From assembly GCA_028290165.1 (NCBI GenBank), contig JAQGKJ010000394.1:1-25802 (forward strand): a stretch of DNA of 25,802 nt. Reading direction: 5' to 3'. Source of the DNA: Bradyrhizobium sp. Its GTDB lineage: Bacteria; Pseudomonadota; Alphaproteobacteria; Rhizobiales; Xanthobacteraceae. The notes beneath the pieces were generated by a model that made no database searches, was not told the DNA's origin, and saw only the letters and a program-made list of their open reading frames with translations. The position numbers were made by a program, and so were the translations under genes. Shown in pieces: positions 8,057 to 15,830 of this stretch (its first letter is position 1; each line of letters starts with the position of its first letter).

Positions 8057-9100
8057 TCAGCTTTTCAGCTCCTTGTCCCACCATTCCTTGAACGCGACGT
8101 CGTTCTTGTTCATGTAGTCGTAGTCGAGGTCGACGAGTTTCTTGATCTCGTCGGGAGTGAAGCCGATGCGTTTGGTGAGATCCGGGGCGACCACGGCGTT
8201 GGTGACGGTGGGGTTGTAGCCCATGTCGACGGCAAAGGCTTCCTGCGCGCTCTTGTCCAGCATGGCGTCCAGGTAGGCGTACGCGCCGTCCTTGTTGGGC
8301 GAGTTCTTCGGGATGACGAAGCCCGAGATGTAGGCGAGGGCGCCTTCAGTGGGGGCGATGGCGGTGACCGAAATACCCGCGTTCTGCCATTGCACGACGC
8401 GCGCTTTCCACATCACGCCGATGCCGAATTCCTCCGACTTGAGCCCTTGGGCGAACGCCTCGTTGGTCGGATAGATGCGCATGCCGGCATTCTTGCATTC
8501 CAGCAGCAGTTTCTTGCCGGGCCCGAGATCGTTGACCTTGCCGCCGGCGGCGAGCGCGGCGCAGACCATCGTGTATTGGTATTGGATGTCGATGATACCG
8601 AGCTTGTTGCCGTGCCTGGGATCGAACACGTCCTTGTAACTGACAGGCGCCGTCGTGATCAGCTTCGGATTGTAGACGCCAACCTTGCCCGAATAGATGT
8701 GGCCGACGCCGTAGGGATACTTCATCGCCGGCAGCAGATTGCCCGCATGCTGGAGCTTGCCGTAGTCGATCGGCAACACGGTGCCGGCGTCGTGCATCTG
8801 GAACATGTTGAGTGCCGAAAGACCCTGCACATCGGTAGTGCCGCGGGGCAGTCGCTGTTCGGCGAGCATTTTCGAGCGCCGTTCGGGATCGCCGGCCTGA
8901 TCCTGCACCACCTCCCAGCCGTCCTTGATCAGGATCGGAACCTCGATATTCTTGTTGAGCAGACGGGCGTAGTCGCCGCCCCAGGTGCCGACAACGATGC
9001 GGCCCTTTGCCTGCGCCGATGCCGTGCGCGGCAGGCTGGCTGCGCCGGCGAGCGCTGCTGCGCCAAGCAAGACTTCACGGCGGGATCTCGATCTGGTCAT
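8057..9100 (-). CDS. Periplasmic solute-binding protein of the PotD-like importer, with Tat-like signal
   Basis: The 347-residue protein opens with SRSRREVLLGAAALAGA, a twin-arginine-type signal, with cleavage likely after TASAQ near residue 30. The mature part begins IVVGTWGGDYARLLNKN, the typical first strand of PotD/extracellular-solute-binding family 1 proteins. It continues to a conserved end near EWWDKELKS. It should bind the substrate in the periplasm and deliver it to the two permeases. A good ribosome site (GGAGG, nine bases upstream) supports the ATG at 9100. Relatives bind spermidine, putrescine, opines or other small cations. The acidic polyamine-binding residues of PotD cannot be confirmed here by eye, and the peptidases in the same operon suggest a peptide-like ligand. 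Confidence 0.92.
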   Translation of the reverse strand: MTRSRSRREVLLGAAALAGAASLPRTASAQAKGRIVVGTWGGDYARLLNKNIEVPILIKDGWEVVQDQAGDPERRSKMLAEQRLPRGTTDVQGLSALNMFQMHDAGTVLPIDYGKLQHAGNLLPAMKYPYGVGHIYSGKVGVYNPKLITTAPVSYKDVFDPRHGNKLGIIDIQYQYTMVCAALAAGGKVNDLGPGKKLLLECKNAGMRIYPTNEAFAQGLKSEEFGIGVMWKARVVQWQNAGISVTAIAPTEGALAYISGFVIPKNSPNKDGAYAYLDAMLDKSAQEAFAVDMGYNPTVTNAVVAPDLTKRIGFTPDEIKKLVDLDYDYMNKNDVAFKEWWDKELKS

Positions 9101-9140
9101 GGTTGGTGCCTCCGGGGGCGTTGACTGGTGGATCAGGATA

Positions 9141-10193
9141 TTATGATTGAAATACGCGGCCTGTCGATTTGCTCCAGCCGATCTGGACCTGTTCTCCGAT
9201 CACCGGCAGCGACTGTTCCGGCCGGTTCTGGATCTGCACGATGACGCGCTCCTTTGGGGACAGGCGTACGTGCAGGTCGACTTGCGATCCGAGATAGGAG
9301 ATGAATTCCACCGCCCCCCGAAAACTGTTGTCCATCGTCGGCGCTACCGCCGCCATCAGCGCAAGACGTTCGGGTCGCAGCGCGAGGGAGGCGCTGCCAG
9401 TGCCGCTTCCTTCGCAGGCGACGACGAGGCCGCCCGCCGAGACGAAACGCCCGGGGCCGTCCATGCGGCCGTCGATGAAGGTAGAGCGGCCGACGAAATC
9501 CGCGACAAACCTTTCCGAAGGGCGTTCGTAGAGATCCTGCTGCGATCCGATCTGGCGGATACGACCCTCGCTCATGACGACGAGGCGGTCGGCCATGGTC
9601 AATGCCTCCTCCTGGTCATGGGTAACCATCACGGTCGTCAGCCCGAGCTTGCGTTGCAATTCGCGGATTTCCACCCGCACGTCCTGGCGCAGTTTCGCGT
9701 CGAGATTGGACAGCGGCTCGTCGAGCAGCAGCACGTCAGGGCGGAAAACCAGGGCACGGGCCAGTGCCACGCGCTGCTGCTGGCCGCCAGACAATTGTCG
9801 CGGCAGCCGGTCGCTGAGATGATCGAGCCGCACCAGGCGCAGCGCCTCGGTGATCTTCGGCGCCATCTCCGCCCTCGGCATCTTGCGCATCTCGAGGCCG
9901 AACGCGATGTTCTCGGCCACCGTCATGTGCGGGAACAGCGCATAGCTCTGGAACACCAGGCCGGCGTTGCGCTTCCACGGCGGCAGCGTGGTAATGTCGC
10001 GTTCGCCCAGGCGCACGCGGCCGGAGGTCGGCTCGATGAAACCGGCAACGATGCGCAACGTGGTGGTCTTGCCGCAGCCGGACGGGCCGAGCAGGACGAG
10101 GAACTCGCCATCGGCAATGTCGAGCGAAACATCGTCAGTGGCCTTGAACTCGCCATAGCGCTTGGTGATGCCGGTCAACTGCAGGCGCGCCAT
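9141..10193 (-). CDS. ABC importer ATPase, PotA-like
   Basis: The 350-residue protein has Walker A GPSGCGKT (36-43), Q-loop Gln82, signature LSGGQ (134-138), Walker B LLLDEP (155-160) and H-loop His192. A C-terminal TOBE regulatory domain (about 280-345) follows, as in PotA and MalK. It powers the importer on the cytoplasmic face. I took the ATG at 10193, which begins MARLQLTGITKRYGEF, the normal first strand. It starts two bases after the TGA of the PotC-like permease, so translation is coupled. An upstream in-frame ATG at 10304 would add an unconserved 37-residue stretch lying wholly inside the permease gene and is rejected. Confidence 0.95.
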   Translation of the reverse strand: MARLQLTGITKRYGEFKATDDVSLDIADGEFLVLLGPSGCGKTTTLRIVAGFIEPTSGRVRLGERDITTLPPWKRNAGLVFQSYALFPHMTVAENIAFGLEMRKMPRAEMAPKITEALRLVRLDHLSDRLPRQLSGGQQQRVALARALVFRPDVLLLDEPLSNLDAKLRQDVRVEIRELQRKLGLTTVMVTHDQEEALTMADRLVVMSEGRIRQIGSQQDLYERPSERFVADFVGRSTFIDGRMDGPGRFVSAGGLVVACEGSGTGSASLALRPERLALMAAVAPTMDNSFRGAVEFISYLGSQVDLHVRLSPKERVIVQIQNRPEQSLPVIGEQVQIGWSKSTGRVFQS

Positions 10194-10195
10194 CG

Positions 10196-11026
10196 TCAGA
10201 CCACGCGGCCGATGTTGACGAAGCGATCGGTCAGCAGCATGGCCCCGCCGATAAACACGATCTGCAGGACCGACACCGCAGCGATAGTCGGGTCGATCTT
10301 CCATTCGAGGTATTGAAGGATCGCGATCGGCAGCGTCGTGCGTCCGGGACCGACCAGGAACAGGCTCATTTCCAGATTGCCGAACGAGGCGATGAAGCCA
10401 AACAAAGCGGCCGCGACAATGCCCGGCATGATCGCGGGCAGGGTGATGCGACGGAACGTGGTCAAGCGGTTGGCGCCGAGGCTTTGGGCGGCTTCCTCGA
10501 CCGCGCGATCCATGCCGACGAGGCTTGCGGTGATCAGGCGCACCGTCCAGGGTATCGCTATCAACACGTGACCGGCGACCAGGCCGCCGAGTGAACCGAG
10601 GATCGGCCAGCCCGTCGCGATCTCGGTTTCGACATGGAAAACATAAAGCGCGATGCCGAGCACGATGCCCGGCACGATCAGCGGCAATAACAGCAGGTTG
10701 TTCACCGCCTCACGTCCGGTGAAGCGCCCGCGCACCAGGCAAACGGCGGCGGGAACGCCGATGGCGAGGCCGATCGATGTCGCGATGACGGCGACTTGCA
10801 GGCTGAGGAGAAATCCCGTGACGAACCTGTCGTTGCCGGGAATCGCGCGGAACCATTTCAGCGAATAGCCTTCCGGCGGGAACGACGGAATCTCCTGTGC
10901 GAAGAACGCCAGCCAGATCACGAAGAACATCGGCAGCAGGATGTACGCCAGCGACACGCCGGCGGCTGCTCCGAGCGCCATGCGGCCGACCATGCGCGAT
11001 GAAGTCCATCCTGGTACGACGGTCAA
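10196..11026 (-). CDS. ABC importer permease, PotC-like
   Basis: The 276-residue inner-membrane protein has about six helices, beginning with VGRMALGAAAGVSLAYILL, and the permease loop EEAAQSLGAN followed by ITLPAIMPGI. This loop contacts the ATPase. It forms the heterodimeric channel with the PotB-like permease. A short polar N-terminus precedes the first helix. It begins 29 bases after the stop of the first-listed amidohydrolase gene and ends two bases before the ATPase start, so it belongs to the same transcript. As with its partner, the sequence gives the family but not the cargo. Confidence 0.93.
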   Translation of the reverse strand: MTVVPGWTSSRMVGRMALGAAAGVSLAYILLPMFFVIWLAFFAQEIPSFPPEGYSLKWFRAIPGNDRFVTGFLLSLQVAVIATSIGLAIGVPAAVCLVRGRFTGREAVNNLLLLPLIVPGIVLGIALYVFHVETEIATGWPILGSLGGLVAGHVLIAIPWTVRLITASLVGMDRAVEEAAQSLGANRLTTFRRITLPAIMPGIVAAALFGFIASFGNLEMSLFLVGPGRTTLPIAILQYLEWKIDPTIAAVSVLQIVFIGGAMLLTDRFVNIGRVV

Positions 11027-11055
11027 GATCGTCTCTTCTCACGAGCCCCTGGCGA

Positions 11056-12294
11056 TCAATTCAGCTGGTTCTTATGCAAGATTCCGGCCTTCATGATGAG
11101 GGAGAGATGTTTGCCTTGATCGCCAAGCAGCGCAAGGTCTTTCAGCGGATTGCCGTCGACGAGGATGGCGTCGGAAAAGGCGCCCGGCTGCAATGTGCCG
11201 AGCTTGCCCGGCATGCGCAGGATTTCGGCGCCGATCGTGGTCGCCGAGCGGATGATCTCGATGGGCGAGACGACCTCCTGACGGATCACGAACTCCTTCG
11301 ACTGGTCCCAATGCAATTCGCCCAGGAGATCGCTGCCATAGGCGACGGGAACGCCATGGCGCTTGCAGATCTCCAGCGACTTCAGCCCGCCCTGCAGCAC
11401 GATTTCGTTCTTGGCGAGGCTTTCGCCGATCATGCCGTACTGGGCGGCCCGGTCTTTCATGGCGTAATAAGTGACGAGGTTCGCAACCAGATACATGCCC
11501 TTTTCCGCCATCAGCTTGGCGGACGCATCGTCGATCAGATTGCCGTGCTCGATGGTGCGGACGCCGAGCCGCGCGGCGCGGGAGATGGCCTCCGCGGAGT
11601 AGGCATGGGCGCAGACATAGCGGCCGAAGGCGGTGGCCTCTTCCACCGCCGCGCTGACTTCGCCGTCCGAGAATTGCAGGCTGTCGAGCGGATCGTAGGG
11701 TGAGGCGACGCCGCCGGACATCATGATCTTTACATGGTCGGCGCCCTGGCGCATCTGCTCGCGCGCGGATTTGCGCACTTCGTCAACGCCATCGGCGACG
11801 GCGGATTTGAATTGCAGGCCGTTACAGCAGACGCATTCGCCGCCCCTGTTGGTGCGCCGGCGCGAATCCGAATGGCCGCCGGTGGGGCCGATCGACTGGC
11901 CGGCGATATAAAGCCGCGGACCGACGATATGTCCAGTTTCGATGGCGGTCTTGATGCCCCAATCGGCGCCGCCGGTGTCACGCACGGTCGTGAAGCCGCG
12001 GTCGCGCATGGCGCGCAATCGCGTCGCCGCGCGCGCGGTGATCAGGGTCAGCGGCAGCATCTCCATGAAGCGAACATTGACCTCGCTGTGGATGGCGTGC
12101 ACGTGGCTGTCGATCAGTCCCGGCATCAAGGTGTGTTTGCCGCAGTCGATCACTGTCGCGTCAGTGGTCTTGATCGGCGTCTCGCTGAGTTCCTTGACCG
12201 TATCGCCCTCGACCAGCAGCTGATACCCGCTGCGAAGCTCGCCGAACGAAGGTTCGAGCAATTCGAAATTCTTGAACAGGATTTTTGGGGACAT
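11056..12294 (-). CDS. COG1228 amidohydrolase (dipeptidase/prolidase-like), copy A
   Basis: The 412-residue enzyme has the amidohydrolase-superfamily metal site: His64 and His66 in IDSHVHA, a lysine that is probably carboxylated (Lys189 in HVKIMMSGG), His230 in VCAHAYS, His250 in TIEHGN and Asp322 in AYGSDLL. A beta-sandwich made of both termini surrounds the barrel (GLIDSHVH preceded by DTVKEL; AFSDAILVDGNPL). Characterised COG1228 members are Zn-dependent dipeptidases/carboxypeptidases, including enzymes cutting Xaa-Pro or Xaa-Arg/Lys dipeptides; imidazolonepropionase is a more distant relative. A CVCC cluster (Cys154, Cys156, Cys157) follows GGHSDSRRRT. No signal peptide is seen. The ATG at 12294 aligns with the paralogue's start; a GTG at 12306 overlapping the upstream TGA is possible. 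It is one of two tandem paralogues transcribed with an importer. Confidence 0.9.
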   Translation of the reverse strand: MSPKILFKNFELLEPSFGELRSGYQLLVEGDTVKELSETPIKTTDATVIDCGKHTLMPGLIDSHVHAIHSEVNVRFMEMLPLTLITARAATRLRAMRDRGFTTVRDTGGADWGIKTAIETGHIVGPRLYIAGQSIGPTGGHSDSRRRTNRGGECVCCNGLQFKSAVADGVDEVRKSAREQMRQGADHVKIMMSGGVASPYDPLDSLQFSDGEVSAAVEEATAFGRYVCAHAYSAEAISRAARLGVRTIEHGNLIDDASAKLMAEKGMYLVANLVTYYAMKDRAAQYGMIGESLAKNEIVLQGGLKSLEICKRHGVPVAYGSDLLGELHWDQSKEFVIRQEVVSPIEIIRSATTIGAEILRMPGKLGTLQPGAFSDAILVDGNPLKDLALLGDQGKHLSLIMKAGILHKNQLN

Positions 12295-12302
12295 GAGCGC
12301 GC

Positions 12303-13538
12303 TCACTGCAGCCGGTTCTTGTGGAAGCGCCCGCCCTTCATGATCATCGAAAGGTATTTGCCCTCCTCCTGAAACAGCTTCAGGTTCTTCAGCGGGTTGC
12401 CGTCGACGACGAGCAGATCGGCGAAGGCGCCCGGCTTCAGGCAGCCGAGTTTGCCCTCCATGCGCACGATTTGGGCGCCGATTGTGGTGGCCGAACGGAT
12501 GATGTCGATCGGCGCCAGTACCCGCGCGCGAAGCGTGAACTCCTCGGATTGCGCCACCTGCAACTGGCCGAGCAGATCGGTGCCGTAGGCGACCGGGATG
12601 CCATGACGCTTGCAGATTTCGAGCGACTTTAACGCACCGTCGATGACGAGCTCGTTCTTGGCCAGCATGTCCGAACTCATGCCGTATTCGGCGGCACGCT
12701 TCTTCATCTCGAAATAGGTGACGAGATTGGCGACGAGGAACATGCCCTTCTCGGCCATCAGCCTGGCGGATGCATCATCGATGAGATTGCCGTGCTCGAT
12801 GGTGCGCACGCCGGCGTTGGCCGCGCGCGTGATGGCTTCCGGTGTGTAGGCGTGGGCGCAGACATATCGGCCAAAGGCGTGCGCCTCCTGCACCGCTGCC
12901 TCCACCTCGCCGACCGAGAACTGCAGGCTGTCGAGCGGATCGTAGGGCGAGGCGACGCCGCCGGACATCATGATCTTCACCTGATCGCACCCCTGGCGCA
13001 TTTCCTCGCGCACAGCGCGGCGGACTTCGGAAACGCCGTCTGCGATGCCCATCGAGAACGTGAGTGCGTTGCAGCATTGGCAGCGCGCGCCAAGATCAGT
13101 CCGGCGGCGGCCGTCGCTGTGGCCGCCGGTGGGGCCGATCGCCCGTCCGGCGATGAACAGCCGCGGTCCCGGCAGCAACCACTTTTCCGTTGCTTCCTTC
13201 AGGCCCCAGTCGGCGCCGCCGGTGTCGCGCACGCTGGTGAAGCCACGGTCGAGCATCCTGCGCATCAGCTCGGCGGCGCGCGCGGTCATCAGCGTCAAGG
13301 GGACGCTTTCCATGTTGCGGATCACGACTTCGGACAGCACCACGTGGACATGGCTGTCGATCAGGCCGGGCATCAGCGTGCGCCCGCCGCAGTCGATGAT
13401 TTCAGCGGTTGCCAGCTTGACCGGCCCGGCCGAGACTTCCTTGATCGTGTCGCCTTCGACGACCAGTTCGTGGCCGTCGCGCAATTCCCCGGCGTCGGGA
13501 TCGAGCATTTCGAAATTCTTGAAGTGGTAGACAGCCAT
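12303..13538 (-). CDS. COG1228 amidohydrolase (dipeptidase/prolidase-like), copy B
   Basis: The 411-residue enzyme is a clear paralogue of the downstream gene, with nearly identical blocks around every catalytic residue: His63 and His65 (IDSHVHV), Lys188 (QVKIMMSGG), His229 (VCAHAYT), His249 (TIEHGN) and Asp321 (AYGTDLL). The cysteine cluster is also kept (CQCC, 153-156). The reaction is probably hydrolysis of a dipeptide or N-acyl amino acid in the cytoplasm. The start is the ATG at 13538 (MAVYHFKNFEMLDP), which matches the paralogue; an upstream ATG at 13598 would add an unrelated 20-residue stretch. It is the promoter-proximal gene of the 7.6 kb operon. Its stop precedes the next start by only 8 bases. 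The divergence between copies at substrate-facing loops suggests different specificity. Confidence 0.9.
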   Translation of the reverse strand: MAVYHFKNFEMLDPDAGELRDGHELVVEGDTIKEVSAGPVKLATAEIIDCGGRTLMPGLIDSHVHVVLSEVVIRNMESVPLTLMTARAAELMRRMLDRGFTSVRDTGGADWGLKEATEKWLLPGPRLFIAGRAIGPTGGHSDGRRRTDLGARCQCCNALTFSMGIADGVSEVRRAVREEMRQGCDQVKIMMSGGVASPYDPLDSLQFSVGEVEAAVQEAHAFGRYVCAHAYTPEAITRAANAGVRTIEHGNLIDDASARLMAEKGMFLVANLVTYFEMKKRAAEYGMSSDMLAKNELVIDGALKSLEICKRHGIPVAYGTDLLGQLQVAQSEEFTLRARVLAPIDIIRSATTIGAQIVRMEGKLGCLKPGAFADLLVVDGNPLKNLKLFQEEGKYLSMIMKGGRFHKNRLQ

Positions 13539-13569
13539 GGCCCGATTCCCGATCGCTCGCGTCGACCGA

Positions 13570-13598
13570 AATGTCCTATGCTGATTTGCGGGCGTCAA
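13570..13598 (-). promoter_or_regulatory. Candidate promoter of the amidohydrolase/importer/peptidase operon
   Basis: On the minus strand, TTGACG (13598-13593) and GACATT (13575-13570) are 17 bases apart. The -35 box is good and the -10 box weak, as is common in alphaproteobacteria. It lies about 32 bases upstream of the first ATG, in the 99-base gap after the MFS gene stop. Confidence 0.35.
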
Positions 13599-13637
13599 TG
13601 CGCAAACGTTGCATGAGGGGCCTGACGGGCAGGTAGG

Positions 13638-15023
13638 CTATTGCGCTTTCGCGATCAGGCGCAAGCTGCTCATCACGCATCCGACCGCGGCGAATGCGGC
13701 ACCGAGCACGAGCGCGGAGGTCGCTCCCTCACGACCCGCAAGGCCAAAGCAGAGCGCCGCAAGCGCGGCCCCGCTGGCCTGCCCGGTCAGGCGGGCTGTC
13801 GCCACGATGCCGCTCGCACTTCCGCTGCGATCGGCAGGTGCGCTGGACATCAAGGCCTTCATGTTCGGCGCCTGGAAGAAGCCAAATCCGCACCCGCAGA
13901 TGACCATGCGCCAGACGATGTCGGCGACATGCGGGCTCGGCGGAAGCATCGCCAACAGGACCATCCCGATGCCGAGCATTGCCAGGCCGAGGCCGCCGAG
14001 GAGTCCTGCGGGGTATCGATCGGAAAGACGTCCGGCGATCGGGGCCATCACGGCGACCACCAGCGGCCAGGGGGTCATGAAAAAGCCGGTCTCGACCTGC
14101 GACCGGCCAAGAATGTCCTCGAAGTAAAATGGCAGGGAGACAAAGGCCAGTCCCTGGACCGCAAACGCGCAAATCGAGGTGGCCGTGGAGAGTGCGAACA
14201 GCGGCCTGCGAAACAGGTCGACCGGCAGCATCGGCGCCGGATGATCGGCCTGTCTGCGGATCAGAACCCAGCCGAGCAGCACGGCACAGCCAAGCTCGAT
14301 TGCTACAAGCAAAGGCCGCGTGTGATGGGCAGCACTTCCGATACCCAGGATAAAAAGGCCAAGGCAGCCGGCCGCCAATAGCGCGCCGGGAAAATCGAAG
14401 GGATGGGTCGCTCGCGGAGTACGTGGCAACGTCTTCAGGCCGATCAAGATCGCAACCAGGCCGAAGGGAATGTTGATGGCGAACAGCCAGGGCCACGGCC
14501 CGATCGCGAGAATGCCGGAGGCAACCGTCGGGCCGAGCGTGAAGGCGGTCGCGACCACCAGCGCATTGTACCCGAACCCCCGGCCCTGCATGCGCCCCGG
14601 AAAGACGAAGCGGACCAGCGCCGTGTTCACACTCATAATGCCGCTGGCGCCGAGACCCTGCAGCGCGCGCGCTACCAGCAGGCTGTCCAAGGACCATGCA
14701 TAAGCGCAGCCCAGCGACGCCAGCGTGAACAGCAAGAGGCCGCCGAGATAGATGCGGTGGTGGCCGACGATTTCGCCAAGGGCCGCGAGCGGCAGAAGCG
14801 TTGCCACCAGCGCGATCTGATAGACGTTCACCACCCAGATCACATCGGCCGGGCCGACATGGAGGTCGGCGGCGATTGCGGGCAGGGCGATATTGGCGAT
14901 CGCGGTATCGAGAGATGCCATTGCAAGCGCGGTAAAGATCGCGGCAGCGGCCCAACTCCGGCGGTCTGCCGGCAGACCATCGATCGCAGCCGGCGCATTG
15001 GCCGAAATTGTTTCCGTCGACAT
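13638..15023 (-). CDS. MFS drug:proton antiporter, DHA2 (EmrB/QacA) type
   Basis: The 461-residue inner-membrane protein has about 14 hydrophobic helices. It carries the DHA2 signature in helix 1 (LDTAIANIALPAIAADL), a motif-A-like loop (LGEIVGHHRIYLGG), the helix 4 segment VARALQGLGASGI, and a motif-C-like glycine-rich helix 5 (TLGPTVASGILAI). Such transporters expel toxic organic compounds using the proton gradient. The substrate is unknown. The start chosen is the ATG at 15023 with GGGAGAG about ten bases upstream; an in-frame start at 15110 would add 29 residues of non-membrane sequence. It lies downstream of acdR on the same strand but behind a strong hairpin (15139-15167), so it is probably transcribed separately. 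Confidence 0.9.
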   Translation of the reverse strand: MSTETISANAPAAIDGLPADRRSWAAAAIFTALAMASLDTAIANIALPAIAADLHVGPADVIWVVNVYQIALVATLLPLAALGEIVGHHRIYLGGLLLFTLASLGCAYAWSLDSLLVARALQGLGASGIMSVNTALVRFVFPGRMQGRGFGYNALVVATAFTLGPTVASGILAIGPWPWLFAINIPFGLVAILIGLKTLPRTPRATHPFDFPGALLAAGCLGLFILGIGSAAHHTRPLLVAIELGCAVLLGWVLIRRQADHPAPMLPVDLFRRPLFALSTATSICAFAVQGLAFVSLPFYFEDILGRSQVETGFFMTPWPLVVAVMAPIAGRLSDRYPAGLLGGLGLAMLGIGMVLLAMLPPSPHVADIVWRMVICGCGFGFFQAPNMKALMSSAPADRSGSASGIVATARLTGQASGAALAALCFGLAGREGATSALVLGAAFAAVGCVMSSLRLIAKAQ

Positions 15024-15130
15024 TCGATAAGGCTCTCCCAATATTCCGGAGATGTAGTCTGGATATGGCGCCGCCAGCAGTTGGCTCGCTGCATGCCGCG
15101 TATGCGACACCGAATGCCGGCGAAGACGGC

Positions 15131-15167
15131 AATCAAACGTCCCGGTGCCGCCAGATGCGGCAGGGAC
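15131..15167 (-). terminator. Hairpin terminator after the Lrp-type regulator gene
   Basis: Read on the minus strand, the stem is GTCCC-TGCCGC paired with GCGGCA-CC-GGGAC. It has a 5-base loop, one 2-base bulge and 11 paired bases. GTTTGATT follows, a short T-rich tail. It starts 37 bases after the regulator stop and separates it from the MFS gene. Confidence 0.55.
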
Positions 15168-15203
15168 TTTCCGAATCCTTAAAAGGACGAGGCTCTCTGC
15201 CCC

Positions 15204-15683
15204 TCAGAACTCGAGCGGGGCGTTATCGACGACTTCCTTCATGACGAAGAACGTTCTGGTCTGCCGAACGCCGGGCAGCGCGATCAGCTGTTCGCCATGA
15301 ATCCGGTTGAAATCCGCCATGTCTTCGACCCTGATTTTCAGGAAATAATCGAAGTCGCCCGCGACCAGGTGACAGTCGAGGATGAACTTCAATTTCGCGA
15401 CGGCCTTTTCGAACGCCGCGAAACTCTCACGCGTCGAGCGATCGAGCACGACGCCGACCATCACCAGCGCGCCCCGGTCGACCTTTTGCGGCACGATCAT
15501 TGCGCGAACGTCTTTGATGTAACCCCGCTCGAACAGCGTTTGTGTCCGGCGGTGACATGTCGCGGGACTGACGCCGACCAGCTGCGCCAGTTCGGCGTTG
15601 CTGAGTCGCCCATTGTCCTGAAGCAGACGCAGCATTTTCAGGTCGAAGCGGTCGATTTCCTTAGGTGTGGAAGAATCTTTCAT
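15204..15683 (-). CDS. acdR: Lrp/AsnC-family regulator, AcdR-type, of ACC deaminase
   Basis: The 159-residue protein has an N-terminal helix-turn-helix (DRFDLKMLRLLQDNGRLSNA, then LAQLVGVSPATCHRRTQTL, residues about 11-48). A C-terminal RAM/AsnC ligand-binding domain follows (VMVGVVLDRST through VAGDFDYFLKIRVEDM to LPGVRQTRTFFVMKEV). Lrp proteins form octamers that wrap DNA and respond to small amino acids. The gene is transcribed divergently from acdS across 147 bases, the arrangement in which AcdR activates ACC deaminase in many proteobacteria, so the assignment rests on family plus position. The ATG at 15683 gives the normal family N-terminus; a GTG at 15725 would add 14 atypical residues. 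Three 12-base repeats in the shared promoter may be its binding sites. Confidence 0.88.
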   Translation of the reverse strand: MKDSSTPKEIDRFDLKMLRLLQDNGRLSNAELAQLVGVSPATCHRRTQTLFERGYIKDVRAMIVPQKVDRGALVMVGVVLDRSTRESFAAFEKAVAKLKFILDCHLVAGDFDYFLKIRVEDMADFNRIHGEQLIALPGVRQTRTFFVMKEVVDNAPLEF

Positions 15684-15739
15684 ATTTTGGCGGACCGTCC
15701 GAAGATAACTGCACAATTGATACACGGGCTAGCTCAATA

Positions 15740-15775
15740 GAGCAACTTCACGAGCAACTTCGAGAGCACCTTTCT
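15740..15775. repeat. Three tandem 12-base repeats in the acdR-acdS promoter region
   Basis: GAGCAACTTC occurs at 15740 and 15752, and a variant GAGCACCTTTC occurs at 15764, so the period is 12 bases. They sit between the two divergent starts, ending 55 bases before the acdS ATG. Phased repeats are typical of Lrp-family sites, but binding is only inferred. Confidence 0.45.
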
Positions 15776-15830
15776 CGCCGATGATGTTAGTTTCCGTCGC
15801 ATCGGAGCGGCAGACAGAAGGGCACCTTGC

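Noticed and set aside
9141..10304. N-terminally extended start for the importer ATPase at 10304.
   Set aside because: The extra 37 residues lie inside the upstream permease gene and do not resemble PotA N-termini. The ATG at 10193 gives the normal start.
8042..10316. Two long plus-strand frames opposite the binding-protein and ATPase genes.
   Set aside because: They mirror the true genes in a complementary frame and have no domain or ribosome site.
13636..15132. Alternative minus-strand frame overlapping the MFS transporter gene.
   Set aside because: The product lacks hydrophobic helices and is Arg/Pro-rich. The overlapping frame gives a clear DHA2 transporter.
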